From assembly GCA_022606425.2 (NCBI GenBank), contig JAHDVF020000761.1, positions 558,001-622,000 of the forward strand: a DNA stretch of 64,000 bases, read 5' to 3'. Positions within the stretch are counted from its first letter, which is position 1, and every line of letters begins with the position of its first letter. The notes beneath the pieces were generated by a model that did no database searches, was not told the origin of the DNA, and saw only the letters and a list, made by a program, of their open reading frames with translations. Position numbers and translations under genes: made by a program. This document shows positions 1-10,754 of this stretch, in pieces. This stretch comes from Lepidostoma basale. Taxonomy: Eukaryota; Arthropoda; Insecta; Trichoptera; Lepidostomatidae.

Positions 1-440
1 TAATGGATAACATCATTGCGGAGGGAAAAATGACTTGCAAAGAATGCTCACAAAGTTTGATGAATTCTGCTCAAAGTATAACATGATAATCTCTGTATCC
101 AAAACAATGTATATGATATTCTCCAAAGATTCACTAGAGTGCGAAATCTCAGTAACCAAAAAAGTATGCTGAGGACAATGAAAATGAGAACACTATGTGA
201 TACTGCTGGGAAGACTCTGCGTGATTGTGTAAGAAACACCACAATCCAAGATGTTTGCGAGGTTCGAGATGTGGTCAGATGGGGGCGACCCGACGATACT
301 GGTACCAACATGGCTCTGCATGGAACCGTCCACCAGGGAGACCCCCATAACGATGGAGAGATAGCTGGAGTTCAGCGTCACAGAAGTAGAATGCGGTGAT
401 AACAGACTCTTAAGTCTACAACAAGTTGAAGAAGTAGAAG
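1..440 (+). mobile_element. non-LTR retrotransposon fragment, family L-B
   Basis: Base 40 onward reads as reverse transcriptase palm/thumb sequence, LQRMLTKFDEFCSKYNM then ISVSKT. After a frameshift, MRTLCDTAGKTLRDCVRN and CEVRDVVRWGRP match the C-terminal block of the L-B copies at 42.4 and 48.2 kb. It ends in an AAG-rich tail (aagttgaagaagtagaagg). Frameshifts and missing residues show it is dead. It is truncated by the window edge. Confidence 0.75.
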
Positions 441-658
441 GACATTCGTCGGCTTTCATAATTTCGCGAAGCACTCCATTCAGTTTTACTATTTCTAGGA
501 TTTTTCGGCATTGAACATTTTTTTTTCAGAAATTCTCTGGTTCTTCTGGTCAGAAACCATTGGTATACACTTGATTGCGTTTTACTCAATAGCTTAAATA
601 GCGACAGTTTTCTGCTTGTCCTGTAGTTATTAGAGAATGATGGTTTCAAAGAACTTAC

Positions 659-3600
659 ATATTTGATTAGGACCATGTCTCCAGGTTTATCGTGGTTGTT
701 CCCTTTGTCATCCTGGCCCAGGGGCTCAGAGTACAAGTCTGGAGGGGCCCGGCCGTAGTCAGGCGTGCTGGAATGGCCCCTCGGGGGCTGGTGCGGGTAG
801 CCAATGGCAGAGTTGGAGTTGGGGCCAGGGTGGTGGCCAGTATTCTGCATGGACGCATTCTGCGGCAAGTTGATATTACTGCGCCCGAATGAGTTTAAGT
901 CTGAAGTCATAATCATAAAAGATCATTATAAATTAACATAAAAAAATGAGATTGCGAAATAAGTATTTTAAATTAATTTTCTGGTTAGATGTACCTGTAC
1001 AATTTTGTACTGCAGGGATATAAGAAAATTTATACTAATAAATATTAGTACATTGTTTTGGCCGAAACACTATGCTACAACAACATTGTTAACCCTTTGC
1101 AGTCCTCAATCATTAATGTTTTACGTGCCAACAACTGCGTAATTAATTTAAAAAAAAAGACATAAGGAAGGAGTCTTTAAAACACAGTATTAGGAAGGTG
1201 TAGAGTGTATTATAATTATTAAGTAAGTAAGAGTTAGAGGTTAAATTATAAAATGCCGTCTCATCAACCTATGTTGACATTATCAGGTGTTACAATATTT
1301 TTTTCAACTGTTAAAATAAATTTTCCTGATTTTTCAAAACTTTTAAATAATAAAATAAAAATTGTGATACCATAAACAGCGTTTTATAATTTAACAGTTA
1401 ATAATAAATATTAAATACAGCATTGTCCAATATATTTTTTAAGTGCTCATTTGAAACAAGGTTTGTATTATTTAATACATTTAAAATGGTAACCCTATTA
1501 ATCAGTACTACAGTCTAAAATTTTTTTCCGGATTGCTGAATAATTTAATAATAATAATTTAGATGATTTATAAAGCAACGAATCATTTCAAGGGCGCTAT
1601 AGAAAATACTCCATGTTACAAACTAGTTATAAAACATACATATTTAGTACGAGGGCTGCGTTTGAAGCAGTCCATCAACATTAATATCAGAATAGGATAA
1701 TTTAAAAAGGTGCATTTTGAGTCTCAATATAAACTGTGAAGGATTCTCAATGCAATTGAGGTCTGCACGAAGATTGTTCCAGGCTGAAGAACAGGCTATC
1801 GCGTAAGCTTGGTCGTCAGTTTGTGCTGAATTTTAATCAAACAATTTTAGCAACCTGTAGTGATTTGAAGAACGGTGCTATATAAAACAGCCATACAATA
1901 CTACTATTTATAAAACATTTCACGATAAGAAAACTATTAGGAAAATAAAGATAACAAAGCACTTTACTTGGTAAAGAATTATTGGAGTAGTTATTGCCGA
2001 CCAGTTGAGAATTCTGGATGCCATTATTGACAGACAAGTCTTGCAGACCAAGTCCTGCGGTCACACCCAATCCGGCTGCGGCATTAGAGAGGCTCGTCAG
2101 GTCACCCGAAACTAGACCCTGAAAACAATAAAAAATATTCCAATAAAATATCCAGATTGTCTGCACAATACACTCCGTGTGCCGTTCCGTAAATAATCTT
2201 AGTTCTGAAGTATGGTGAAACTTCTATTTAAAAATATCCTGTAACATCCGTCTAATTTAATGTTCTTAACTTATCAGATGAAGCTTTAGAGATGATTCCA
2301 GTTTTACTAAATCTCCGACTCCTAGGGGCGGAGCTAACAAATTTACATTTAAACTTTATAATATATTTATATTCAATAGTTAAAAAAATTAAATATTATT
2401 GATTGAAAATATTTAGCATGTCCTGTTAGCTTTGCTTGATCTGTTTTGGTACACTTACCTGCTGCAGAAGCTGCGTCTGCAACTGTCCTAGCTGTCCCAA
2501 GGCCTGCAACCCCAGGCCCCCGAGCGCTGGCACAGCCCCCAGCAAGCTGGGAGTCGCCATGGTCACTTGCTGGGGTAGGTTGGAGACTACATCATGAAGG
2601 GGCTCCCCCGAGGGACCTAGCCCCGGCCCAATTGCTACCAGCCCCTCTGGCAAACGCAGTTCGGGGGCCGAGGAGCCCGCGCGGTCCATGCGCACCGCTA
2701 GTTTGCGATCGAACAACACTTGCTTGTCAAACATTGAGATTGCCTAAAAATATATTCAATCAATTACTTCAAAGGTTTTTGCATAAAAGAGTTATCAACA
2801 TTAGAGACCAAAAATAATATTATGACTTTTAAAACATTTATCGTTTCTTGAACAATGTAAAACTCCATATTTTTAGATAATGAATACAAATGAAAAGTCT
2901 GTTTTCTAGAAGTTTTATTATATTTTATGGGAATGGTATGTTTCACCTTGCTAAGGTATATATAACATTTGATAATGCATTAGCAAGGCGAAACATGTTA
3001 TTCCAATTTATTTATTTATTTATTATTATGATGATTTGTATTTTAAGTGTGCCGTTTTGTAAAATCAATTACTCCAAGGGCGCACTAGGAAATGACTGAC
3101 CGAACAGTGCAGTCTTCAGATGTTTCTTAAATTTATCCAATAAAATATAACTTCCAGAAGGCATTTTCATTAATATTAAATAGTTTAGCACAGAAGTCGC
3201 AACAATTTCGTGGGATTTAAATAAATAAATCGTGATATTATAACACTGTTGCAAATTAAACAGTTAATAAAAACATAATGTTTTACTACTTAGAATGGCT
3301 TTACGATAATTACCTGCACAGCCTCCACAGGGTGATTGTATTCGATGATAGCAAACCCCCTGCTGTTGCCATCCTTGTCTGTGCTCAAGTCAATATTCCT
3401 CACTTTGCCAGCCATCTTAAACACCTCTTTCAGTTTCTTAATATCCACCTTGTAGTCCAGCTGAAATGGCATAAATACATGATTTCAAAATGCATTCACT
3501 TTTTCAATTGTGGGTGTTTACACTTTAATATTTATTTGAAAACTTCTTACGTTAGCAACAAATATGCGGTTTAGGAGAGGACCACGGACATTGATGGAGT

Positions 3601-6181
3601 CCAAGAATTGTGTGCTGAGGCCGTACGTGTTGAAACGTTCACCATCGCCCTGCTGGCCCAAGGAGTTGTTGCCCCAATTGTCATTATTCCTATTCCTGAA
3701 ATCAAAATAACAACCAGACATGAATCCTAGATGTTGAGACATCTTGGAACCTCAGCCGTGAGAGAAACCCGACTATTCGGTTGAATGAATCTAGCATCAG
3801 GTTCGAGAGCTCTCTCAGGTACCTTGGTGTTCACGTCGACGTGTCGCTTTCGTTCCTGGGGCATGTTAAGTCGGTGTCTGAGCGGTCCGCGAACCTGTTC
3901 ATGCACGTCAGACGCCTTAGCACTGTGGCGTGGGGCCTCCGGTCACCTGCGACTCGGCTACTGTACAAAGCCGTGTACGTGTCTAGAATCACATACGCGG
4001 CGGGTGTGTGGTCGGGTTGCCTTGCGATCTGGACAGTGTCCTCCGCACTGCTGAGGGGCCAGCGTGTGTTCGGTAAAGCGGTCTCTTCCTATAAGTCTCT
4101 ATGACTTTAAAAAAAACATCTTCCTAATTGTTATATTTGCTGATTGAAATGTCAAAGAAAAAACACTTTAGAGATTCCGCATTCATTCCATGGCATATCT
4201 TTCATGATAATCAAATCTGCAATATATTATTAAATATACTAGACAAATAAAATTATAATTCATACTAAAAACATAGATTACCTTCCATCATCGCGGTCTT
4301 GTCCAGTCGCAAATTTGTTACGTACCATGTCTGCAGAGGGAAATAAATATTAATATATACTGCTATAATAAAATCTATAATCAACTCTAATAGTATCATC
4401 AATCATTTTCTAGTATCAAATAATTTTATGTCCAACCTGGTGGGTTTTCAGTAGAGTTTATTTTACTACAATTTATAGTGCTATTTAAATTTACACTGTA
4501 TACGTATTATTTAAATAAGACAAGTAGTCCTAGTTACAATGATAATATTTAAATTAATTAGAAACATACAAATTTGTTCATAAGTATAAGGGAAAAATTT
4601 GAAGTATGTAAATATATCAGCAAATTAAAAATGGAAAAGGCCCAATGATGAAATGACCATTGGTGATGAAATTGGCTATTATCTGTAATTTGTATCTGTT
4701 TCTTTGATGTTGCTTTGTTCAAATTAAAAACTCTTTTTTAATGTTTGGTACTGATAAACTGAGATTTGTAGGCTTGTTATGTCTGTAGAGTCAACTTTAA
4801 AAAAATAAGTATTTAATACGCACCGCAATCTTCTTTAATAACGAGTTTGCGGCCCTCGAGTGGGAACCGGTGCATCACCTCCAACGCTTTCTTCACAAAC
4901 TCGGGACTGGAGAATTCCACAATTCCACATCCTTTTGGCTTATCATTGTCATCATAAAACAATTTGACAAAAACTGCATCACCTACCTAAAGGCACATTT
5001 AATACAAACTCATAGAGGACATTTTAATACGCAAATAAAACCATCTGACAAAAGCAAAGTCCATTAAAATTATAATAAAATAAAATAATGTTATTAGTAA
5101 CTACTTCCACTACTGTCACAATTTCGACAGCGACCAGTTTGACTGGCATCGATAGACAATGTTTTTTTAATATCTACTTTCACTTTTTGTCTATATTTTG
5201 ACAGTGATCGGTTTCATCAAGCTGGCAGGTATCGACAGTCTGTCGTGAAACCGATTGCCGTCGGAATAAAGACAAAAGTGGAAGTAGTTATTTAATTATT
5301 TGAAAGGATGGACCACCACACTGTTCAATCCTAACATAACCCTCGCGTCTCTTCTACATTCACACACCGTGACACACACATTGGTTGATTGTTCCTATTC
5401 CAAACATGGCGGCCTTTCAGTAATTGATTAATTTGGCCATGCCATGTCTTCCTTGGCCTTTGACTTTTTTTCATTCACAGTACTTGTATAAATATTTTTT
5501 ATCATTCTTCCCTCATCCATTTGTTCCATATGTCAAAGCCACCTCATTGACCCTCTCTTAATTTTATTTAGTTCATCCGCCTTATGTTCCTTTCTTACTT
5601 CTTCATTAGGTATTTTATCATCCATTGTTTTCTCGCACATTCCTCTTAATGATCTCATTTCTACGGGATTTATCCTACTTTCATCCTTCTTCTGCCAATT
5701 CCAAGCTTCACTCTTACACATAAGGGAGTTACATAGAAAGAAAACGCTTTATTCTATACTACTTAATTTACTTAATCAAATATTGAATGACGGCCATGTG
5801 AGGAGTCAGAGAAATCGACGCGCGTGCATGACACGATGTATGAATGTTGAGGAAGCACGAGAAATATGTCAGGAAAGAAAAGTGTGGCAGTCCATTCTTT
5901 CTGCCTACCCCTTCGGAGAGACGGCGTGATGGTTAGTTAGTTACTTAATTTAAAAAAAAAAAAAAAGATGTTCTTACATGTCGTCTAAAGAGAGATTTAA
6001 CATCGGTCCATTTGTACTCGTAGGGAATATTGGAGACAAACACTGTGTTATCACTGCCCGCCTTATCTCGCGAACGATCCCTCTTACTGTTGTTGGGGTT
6101 GGCATCGGAGAAGCGCGAGGGCCGCTTTTCACCGCGCCTAGCGCGGTCTCGTTCGCGCTGATTGTCACTAGCGGTGTCCAT
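659..6181 (-). CDS. rump: hnRNP M / rumpelstiltskin-like RNA-binding protein, C-terminus beyond left edge
   Basis: Nuclear RRM protein of the hnRNP M/MYEF2 family; the fly homologue rumpelstiltskin acts in mRNA localisation and splicing. Coding exons joined by GT-AG junctions with matching phase: 6181-5978, 4986-4824, 4330-4282, 3695-3551, 3460-3314, 2743-2459, 2118-1968 and 900-659, giving 462 codons. RRM1 (residues about 46-122) starts TVFVSNIPYEYKW and contains GCGIVEF. RRM2 (about 182-258) has RNP2 IFVANL and RNP1 SRGFAIIEY. A Leu/Gly/Gln/Asn-rich linker follows. The last visible exon ends GDMVLIKY, the first strand of RRM3, so the remaining exons lie left of base 1. The start was chosen because a pyrimidine-AG acceptor lies just upstream (6184-6185); an in-frame ATG at 6232 would add 17 residues. 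The residue 1-45 region is basic and Arg/Asp-rich. Introns carry an R1-type fragment, L-C fragments and MITEs. The family call is firm; orthology to rump itself is inferred. Confidence 0.95.
1550..1832 (-). mobile_element. CR1/L2-like non-LTR 3' fragment, family L-C
   Basis: Parallels the 3' end of the longer L-C copy at 9960-10750 base by base: caagggcgctatagaaga, then agtacgagggctgcg, then gcgttttgagtctc and ttccaggctgaag. The coding sense is minus. It sits in the intron between hnRNP M exons 1968-2118 and 659-900. Confidence 0.7.
2838..3005. mobile_element. palindromic MITE, family M1
   Basis: Contains the M1 signatures cgtttcttgaacaatgtaaa, ttctagaagttttattata and the facing pair tttcaccttgctaagg / attagcaaggcgaaacatg around aacatttgataatgc. 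One arm is complete and the other short. Intronic in the hnRNP M gene. Confidence 0.65.
3056..3254 (-). mobile_element. L-C-like non-LTR 3' fragment
   Basis: Minus-strand translation ends KFKKHLKTALFGQSF, as in the C-terminus of CR1/L2-type ORF2 (compare SRLKTHLFKLSF in the 10.1-kb copy). It begins with the same caagggcgc 3' landmark. Divergent and short, so moderate confidence. Confidence 0.5.
3745..4102 (+). mobile_element. R1-clade-type non-LTR fragment in hnRNP M intron
   Basis: The open frame from 3781 reads SLRYLGVHVDVSLSFLGHVK, then ANLFMHVRRLS, LLYKAVYVSRITYAAGVW, the post-RT thumb region of R1-clade elements. It is much more GC-rich than the surrounding intron, suggesting a recent arrival. 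The frame drifts after about 4035. R1 proper targets 28S rDNA; this piece lies in a gene intron and has no rDNA beside it. Confidence 0.75.
5098..5290. mobile_element. short TIR element (MITE) with TA target duplication
   Basis: Left end taactacttccac, right end gtggaagtagtta: 13-bp terminal inverted repeats whose outermost TA can be read as the target duplication of a Tc1/mariner-type insertion. The interior has further partly inverted motifs (cgacag / ctgtcg, cggttt / aaaccg). It lies in the first intron of the hnRNP M gene. Confidence 0.7.
5398..5723 (-). mobile_element. non-LTR fragment, family L-A
   Basis: Minus strand reads KSEAWNWQKKDESRINPVEMRS then GSMRWL and degenerate continuation to the RNRRACM region. 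This is the C-terminal domain after the reverse transcriptase of L-A. Stops and frameshifts throughout. Its 5' end abuts an oppositely oriented L-A tail (5775-5945). Confidence 0.7.
5775..5945 (+). mobile_element. L-A 3' end with gttag tail
   Basis: Plus strand: QILNDGHVRSQRNRRACMTR, then MNVEEAREICQERKVWQSIL, then SAYPFGETA stop, followed by tggttagttagtta. Nearly identical in wording to the copies at 35.1 and 63.4 kb, so this defines the family's 3' terminus. Confidence 0.8.
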
Positions 6182-6357
6182 AGCTATGGATAAAAATAGT
6201 TCTTTTTTTCTACACAAAAAGTTCATTTTCACAAAATACTGTTATTTGTTAAATAATTAAGCAAATTAAATATTTATTTCTATAGCGCAACATCCACTAG
6301 CAAAAAAATATTTTAAAATACTGTGAAACAACCCCTGTTAGTTTATTTATTATTATT

Positions 6358-6597
6358 ATTTTTTTGTATACAACAGGTCGTTTGAACCCTATTACTGTAC
6401 ACAATTTATTTTTTTTAGCTATTATATTGATTCTCGTGATATGTGATAGGTAGCCAATCTATCGCCATTTTATTGTCACGTGAATTCTACACCAGACTAA
6501 AGACAGTGTGACAATCACACTGCCATCGCCGGGAATCGAACACGGGACCTTCGGTATGGAAGTCAGAGCTTTTACCACTCTGCCACGAAGGTCGTCG
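6358..6597 (-). repeat. tRNA-derived SINE, copy 1
   Basis: On the minus strand: a tRNA-like head with an A-box (tggcagagtgg) and B-box (gttcgattccc), then a body (cagtgtgattgtcacactg, gtctggtgtagaatt, atggcgatagattgg) and tail (gggttcaaacgacctgttgt plus A-run). The same head, body and tail recur at 34671-34900. Confidence 0.85.
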
Positions 6598-6654
6598 ATT
6601 TATGCAAGATTTAGCAGCTTGCTCGATTTGTCATATGTGCACATTGTTAATATT

Positions 6655-6835
6655 TTTCATAAATCGACACTTGTATCGCAAAAGGTCCCAGATGCGTTTT
6701 TTGTGTGAAATTGAGCTAAATATACCATCAGTATTATTTTTTGCACACTTTATAATATTTTACCTGTACTCAATAGATGCCTTAAACATTTTCCTGTTTG
6801 TAATGTCTTTTGAGTTAATAAACTGATTTGAAAAA
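6655..6835 (+). repeat. unclassified repeat followed by an L-E (jockey-like) 3' UTR end
   Basis: 6655-6755 (aaatcgacacttgtat, aaaggtcccaga, ttgcacactttat) is repeated at 8340-8450. From about 6757, ctgtactcaatagatgcctt to aataaactgatttga matches the 3' UTR ends at 47.4, 52.8 and 55.3 kb. It may be one 5'-truncated retroelement. Confidence 0.65.
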
Positions 6836-6947
6836 ACTAGCAGGGATTGTTAACTTATTCTGTATTTATATAAGAAATAATTCGAGCATCTTACCGGTTT
6901 ACTTGAAATGCTGCGCAATAAAAGTGTTAACACAGTAAAGGGAACTT

Positions 6948-7118
6948 AGGGTACGGCCACACCGGAGTGCCTGGGTAGGAGTCAAGACACACTTCGCTTG
7001 TAATCACGTCCTGTGGCGTGGAGCGTACAGTGTGGCCGATTCCATAGTGCGCCATATGTTTGTTTGCCGGGTATGCATTTTAACTCCTACTCTGGCACTT
7101 CAGTGTGGCCGTACTCTT
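6948..7118. mobile_element. MITE with agggtacggccacac inverted termini
   Basis: Left agggtacggccacaccgg, right end reverse-complements to agagtacggccacactg. Sub-terminal inverted ggtaggagt/actcctac also pair. About 170 bp, no coding capacity, hAT-like in style. I could not confirm an 8-bp target duplication. Confidence 0.7.
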
Positions 7119-7317
7119 AGAGAAGTCCACTTGCAAAAATTTTCTTGCTAGTGGATGCTTCGCGTATATATATTTATAACAACATTTTTTAAATCTAAAA
7201 AGCTCAATATGAACAATAAATTAAAGGTCTTACTACTGAAACAAAAATTACTGCATTCACTGACATAACAAATATACTAAAATCAAAAGCACTTATTAAA
7301 TATAAGCTTTCAGTATA

Positions 7318-8269
7318 CGAGGCACATCTAGAAAGTAAGTGTACTGAGGCTCTCACGACCGGATGGATTTTATTTTCGACATGTTGGCTACACTTCCGTG
7401 TAGCCTGACCCTTCCCCTCCGCAACGAGACTGGTTCAAGGTCAGTACGTTGAGAAGTGTCGACGCAACAACACGTTTCGTGAAGAATGTCAATCCAATCT
7501 CCCCCCATGTGCGAAATACGCGGCGTCATCCGTTATCTCATTTGGAAGGGAAAACCTCCGGTTGAGGTTTATAATGAGGTGAAAACTGCATATGGTGATA
7601 AAGCTATGAATCATACGAGTGTGTACAAGTGGTGTCGCGAGTTTAAAAACGGTTGTACGTCTGTGCATGATGATCAGAAAAGTTCAAAACCACAATTTCA
7701 GTCAAAAAAAATTATGGCATCCGTGTTTTGGGACTGTCAAGGCATAATTTTAATTGAATATATGCCTCAAGGGGAGACCATCAACTCTGCAAGATACTGT
7801 GAGACCCTAAAAAAGTTGCGGAAAGCGATACAGAACAAGAGGAGAGGCATGCTGACAAAAGGAGTCTGCCTGCTGCACGACAATCCCAGACCACACACGG
7901 CCAACGCCACGAAGGAAATGCTCGCCTCGTTCAAATGGGATGTCCTGAACCATCCCGCACATTCCCCTGACCTAGCACCTTCAGATTACTATCTCTTTAC
8001 CTCCCTGAAGCTGCACATGGGTGGAAAAGGTTTTCAACCGACGAGGAGGTAAAGGAGGAGGTGGAGAAGTAGACGAAGGGGTTGGCGGGAAACTACTTCG
8101 AGGAAGGCATCAAAAAGTTGATACCCACTTCACCACCTGCATTGAGAGGAATGGCGACTATGTCGAAAAATAGCTTACATATGTACTACAGTAACCACGT
8201 AATTTTGTTTAAATAAAAAAAATTGTAGCCTTCAAAAATTCAGTACACTTACTTTCTGGAGATGGCTCG
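7318..8269 (+). mobile_element. mariner element 1, internally deleted, both TIRs present
   Basis: Termini cgaggcacatctagaaagta and the complement of tactttctggagatggctcg pair, flanked by TA at 7316-7317 and 8270-8271. A 188-codon frame starts at 7486. It has an N-terminal helix-turn-helix region (VIRYLIWKGKPPVEVYNEV, WCREFKNG), then jumps directly to the catalytic core FWDCQGIILIEYMP, HDNPRPHTA and HSPDLAPSDYYLF. The segment with the first catalytic Asp (TGDE) is missing, and the frame shifts near 8035. It cannot make active transposase but could be mobilised in trans. Confidence 0.9.
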
Positions 8270-8334
8270 TAGTTGGGTGAAAATAACCTTCATGGTACCA
8301 GTAAGAAATGGCAATCATCCCCAACTATGTAGAA

Positions 8335-8455
8335 ATATTGTTTATAAATCGACACTTGTATGGCAAAAGGTCCCAGACGCGTTTTTTTTTTGTGAAATTG
8401 AGTTAAATGTGTCATCAGTATTATTTTTGCACACTTTATATTCTGACAAAACGTT
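8335..8455 (+). repeat. second copy of the 6.65-kb unclassified repeat
   Basis: Shares aaatcgacacttgtatgg, caaaaggtcccagacgcg, gtgaaattgagttaaat and tttttgcacactttat with 6655-6755, same orientation. It lies just beyond mariner element 1. Confidence 0.65.
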
Positions 8456-8459
8456 AGAG

Positions 8460-9955
8460 CTGTATTATTTTTTAAGACTTTAGAGCTCTTATCCAAAGGT
8501 CCCATCTACCAAAATGAATTTCCATATTATGGCAGAAGGTCACATATGCAGTTGGAACTATTTGGCAAAATAAAAAATCTAACGGTTGGTTTTGCTACCT
8601 TTGCCAACTATATTACTAGTAAAATGTACGCGATTAACGTTTTTGCTTTGTTTGTGTTTAATGAAACTTAAAACCCAATAATGCTGTGAGCATAGGTTCT
8701 GCAGAAAAGTTAAGTTAAATATGTATAACCATTATCTCACATATTTAATAACTGTGTAATTTGGAACACTGTTATAATGTAATATCACAATTTATTTATT
8801 TATATTCTCTGATATTGTCACAGTTGTTTCGCCAATAGATGTTGCCGTCATCAGATGTTACAATAAACTGACATAAAAAAGTATGTACTCGTATTTAGAC
8901 ATTTTATGAGAGTTACATGTTTTCCCTTGCGAAGGCATTTTTTTTATAATGCCTTAGTAAGGATCTATTCAGTTTAATATTATAAAGTATACTTATAGAA
9001 AACATATTTTCATTAAATAAAAAAATTAATTTGGAATTTTACAATATTGTTCAAGAAACGGAAAATATTTTCCGACATAATATGTCATTGATATTATCAA
9101 TGACTTAGTTCTATAACTGCTTTCAAATAAAATAAAGAATAAATGCATGAGAATTGAAAACATGTTTTTTTAAGATCAAGATAAAGTTAATTTTATTATT
9201 TTATATTTCATGGTAGAAGTTTATTGTAAATAAATGAAAATGTACAAAATCTTTTAAAAAAGCACATACATTAAAAAAAATATGATTTCCATTCTTTATT
9301 TATTATCAGCTTACAAAAACATGAAAAGAATTTCAAAATACCAAAAAGAGATCGACCAGATTGAGTTTATCAGATATTTTTTTAATCTCCCTGGGTATTG
9401 GTCAAAGATTCGTGCATTCTAAAAAACAAGGCATCTAATAGGACTGGTCGATATCAAGCTAAAAAAAACAACAATTGAGAAAAATTTTATTTGTGTAAAA
9501 CCATCTTTGGTATATTTTTATGGCCACAAAAACAAGAAAATAATACATGTTTTGAAGATATATATATCATCTTCAGGTGTGACTATAAATCAGTTATGAA
9601 CAAATGATACTATTTTATGATAATAAGAATGCATGTTAAATGGTTTTACATAAAATCAAACTTTCCTTCCAGTTTAACAGTGGAATACTGGCGTTAACGC
9701 CTTAAGCTTGAATAAATAATAAATAAATAAAAAAACATCAAATCATTGGCCATTATTGGATACCTGCATCCTTATCTGTCTCCCCGGCTTTAGTTGCTTT
9801 AGGACTGGAGGTTCTATTTTTTTTCTGGTTCATGTTTAACCCTGAATTCGAGTCAATTAGCACAAACCACGCCGAAAACCCAGACACGCCGTACTAACGT
9901 AGGTTTAAAAACCTATTAAACAATTTATGGATTATATTTATTAATAATATAATAT
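8460..9955. other. AT-rich, no gene recognised
   Basis: Contains M4-like words (gttgttgccgtcatcagatg region, 8800-8870) and an M1-like arm (8905-8965, 9040-9065). gttaacgccttaagcttgaa taaa near 9693 recurs at 16200. I see no exon. Confidence 0.5.
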
Positions 9956-9959
9956 TTAA

Positions 9960-10752
9960 TAAATTGGATAATTTATAAAGCGCCGTTTTTATGAATTGCT
10001 CATCTCAAGGGCGCTGTAGAAGATGCTTCGTTTTATCAACTAGATAATAATAATAATGATAAAAAATATATAATATATAAACATATTTAGTATGAGGGCT
10101 GCACCCGACGAAATCGATCAGCCCTTCCTGTCAGGAAATGATAATTTGAAAAGGTGCGTTTTGAGTCTCGATCTAAACTCTGATTGATTCTCAATGCACT
10201 TAAGGTCTGCTGGAAGACTGTTCCAGGCTGAAGGGCCGGCTACCGCGAAGGCTCGGTCGCCAAAGTTTGTGCTTGGACAGCGTTTTGGCACAGTCAATCT
10301 ACCGATCGCAGAAGACTTAGCTGATCGCAATGTAGACTGTCTAGCATTCAGGTTCTCGTTGATGCAGAGTTCAGATATATAAGCTGGTGCCATTCCATGC
10401 AATGCCTTATAGACCGTCCAGCAGAGCTTGTATTGTATCCTTTCTGGACATTTCAGCCAGTGGAGCTCCTTAAGATGCTGTGTTATGTGACAACTCTTTG
10501 GCACACCCTTTATCAGTCTTGCTGCTGCATTGAATGCAGACTGGAGTTTATTTATTTGCTGTTTGGGGATGTTGGCGTAGACACCATTGCAGTAATCTAG
10601 TCGGGATACGACAAAGGAATTGATCAATGTTTTAAAACTGACAATGGGAATATTTCTTTTAATGGATCTTAATTGCCTTAGATGAAAGAAGCAATTGCTG
10701 ACTGTTTTATTGATTTGAGTTTTCAATATAATATAAAATAATGTGTACATAT
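9960..10752 (-). mobile_element. CR1/L2-like non-LTR retrotransposon 3' part, family L-C
   Basis: A 210-codon minus frame (10750-10118) reads FHLRQLRSIKRNIP, SFVVSRLDYCNGVYAN, KLQSAFNAAARLI, LHWLKCPERIQYK, then FAVAGPSAWNSLPADL and RLKTHLFKLSF. This is the C-terminal segment after the reverse transcriptase in CR1/L2-type elements. The 3' UTR runs to about 9960. It is the best preserved coding piece of this family here; the 5' end is missing. Confidence 0.85.
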
Positions 10753-10754
10753 AA

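Noticed and set aside
1088..1110. piggyBac-type left end (ttaaccctttgcagtcc)
   Set aside because: No matching right end was found nearby; a chance match is likely.
2446..2817. Plus-strand frame over the exon at 2459-2743
   Set aside because: Antisense shadow of a real hnRNP M exon with matching splice sites on the other strand.
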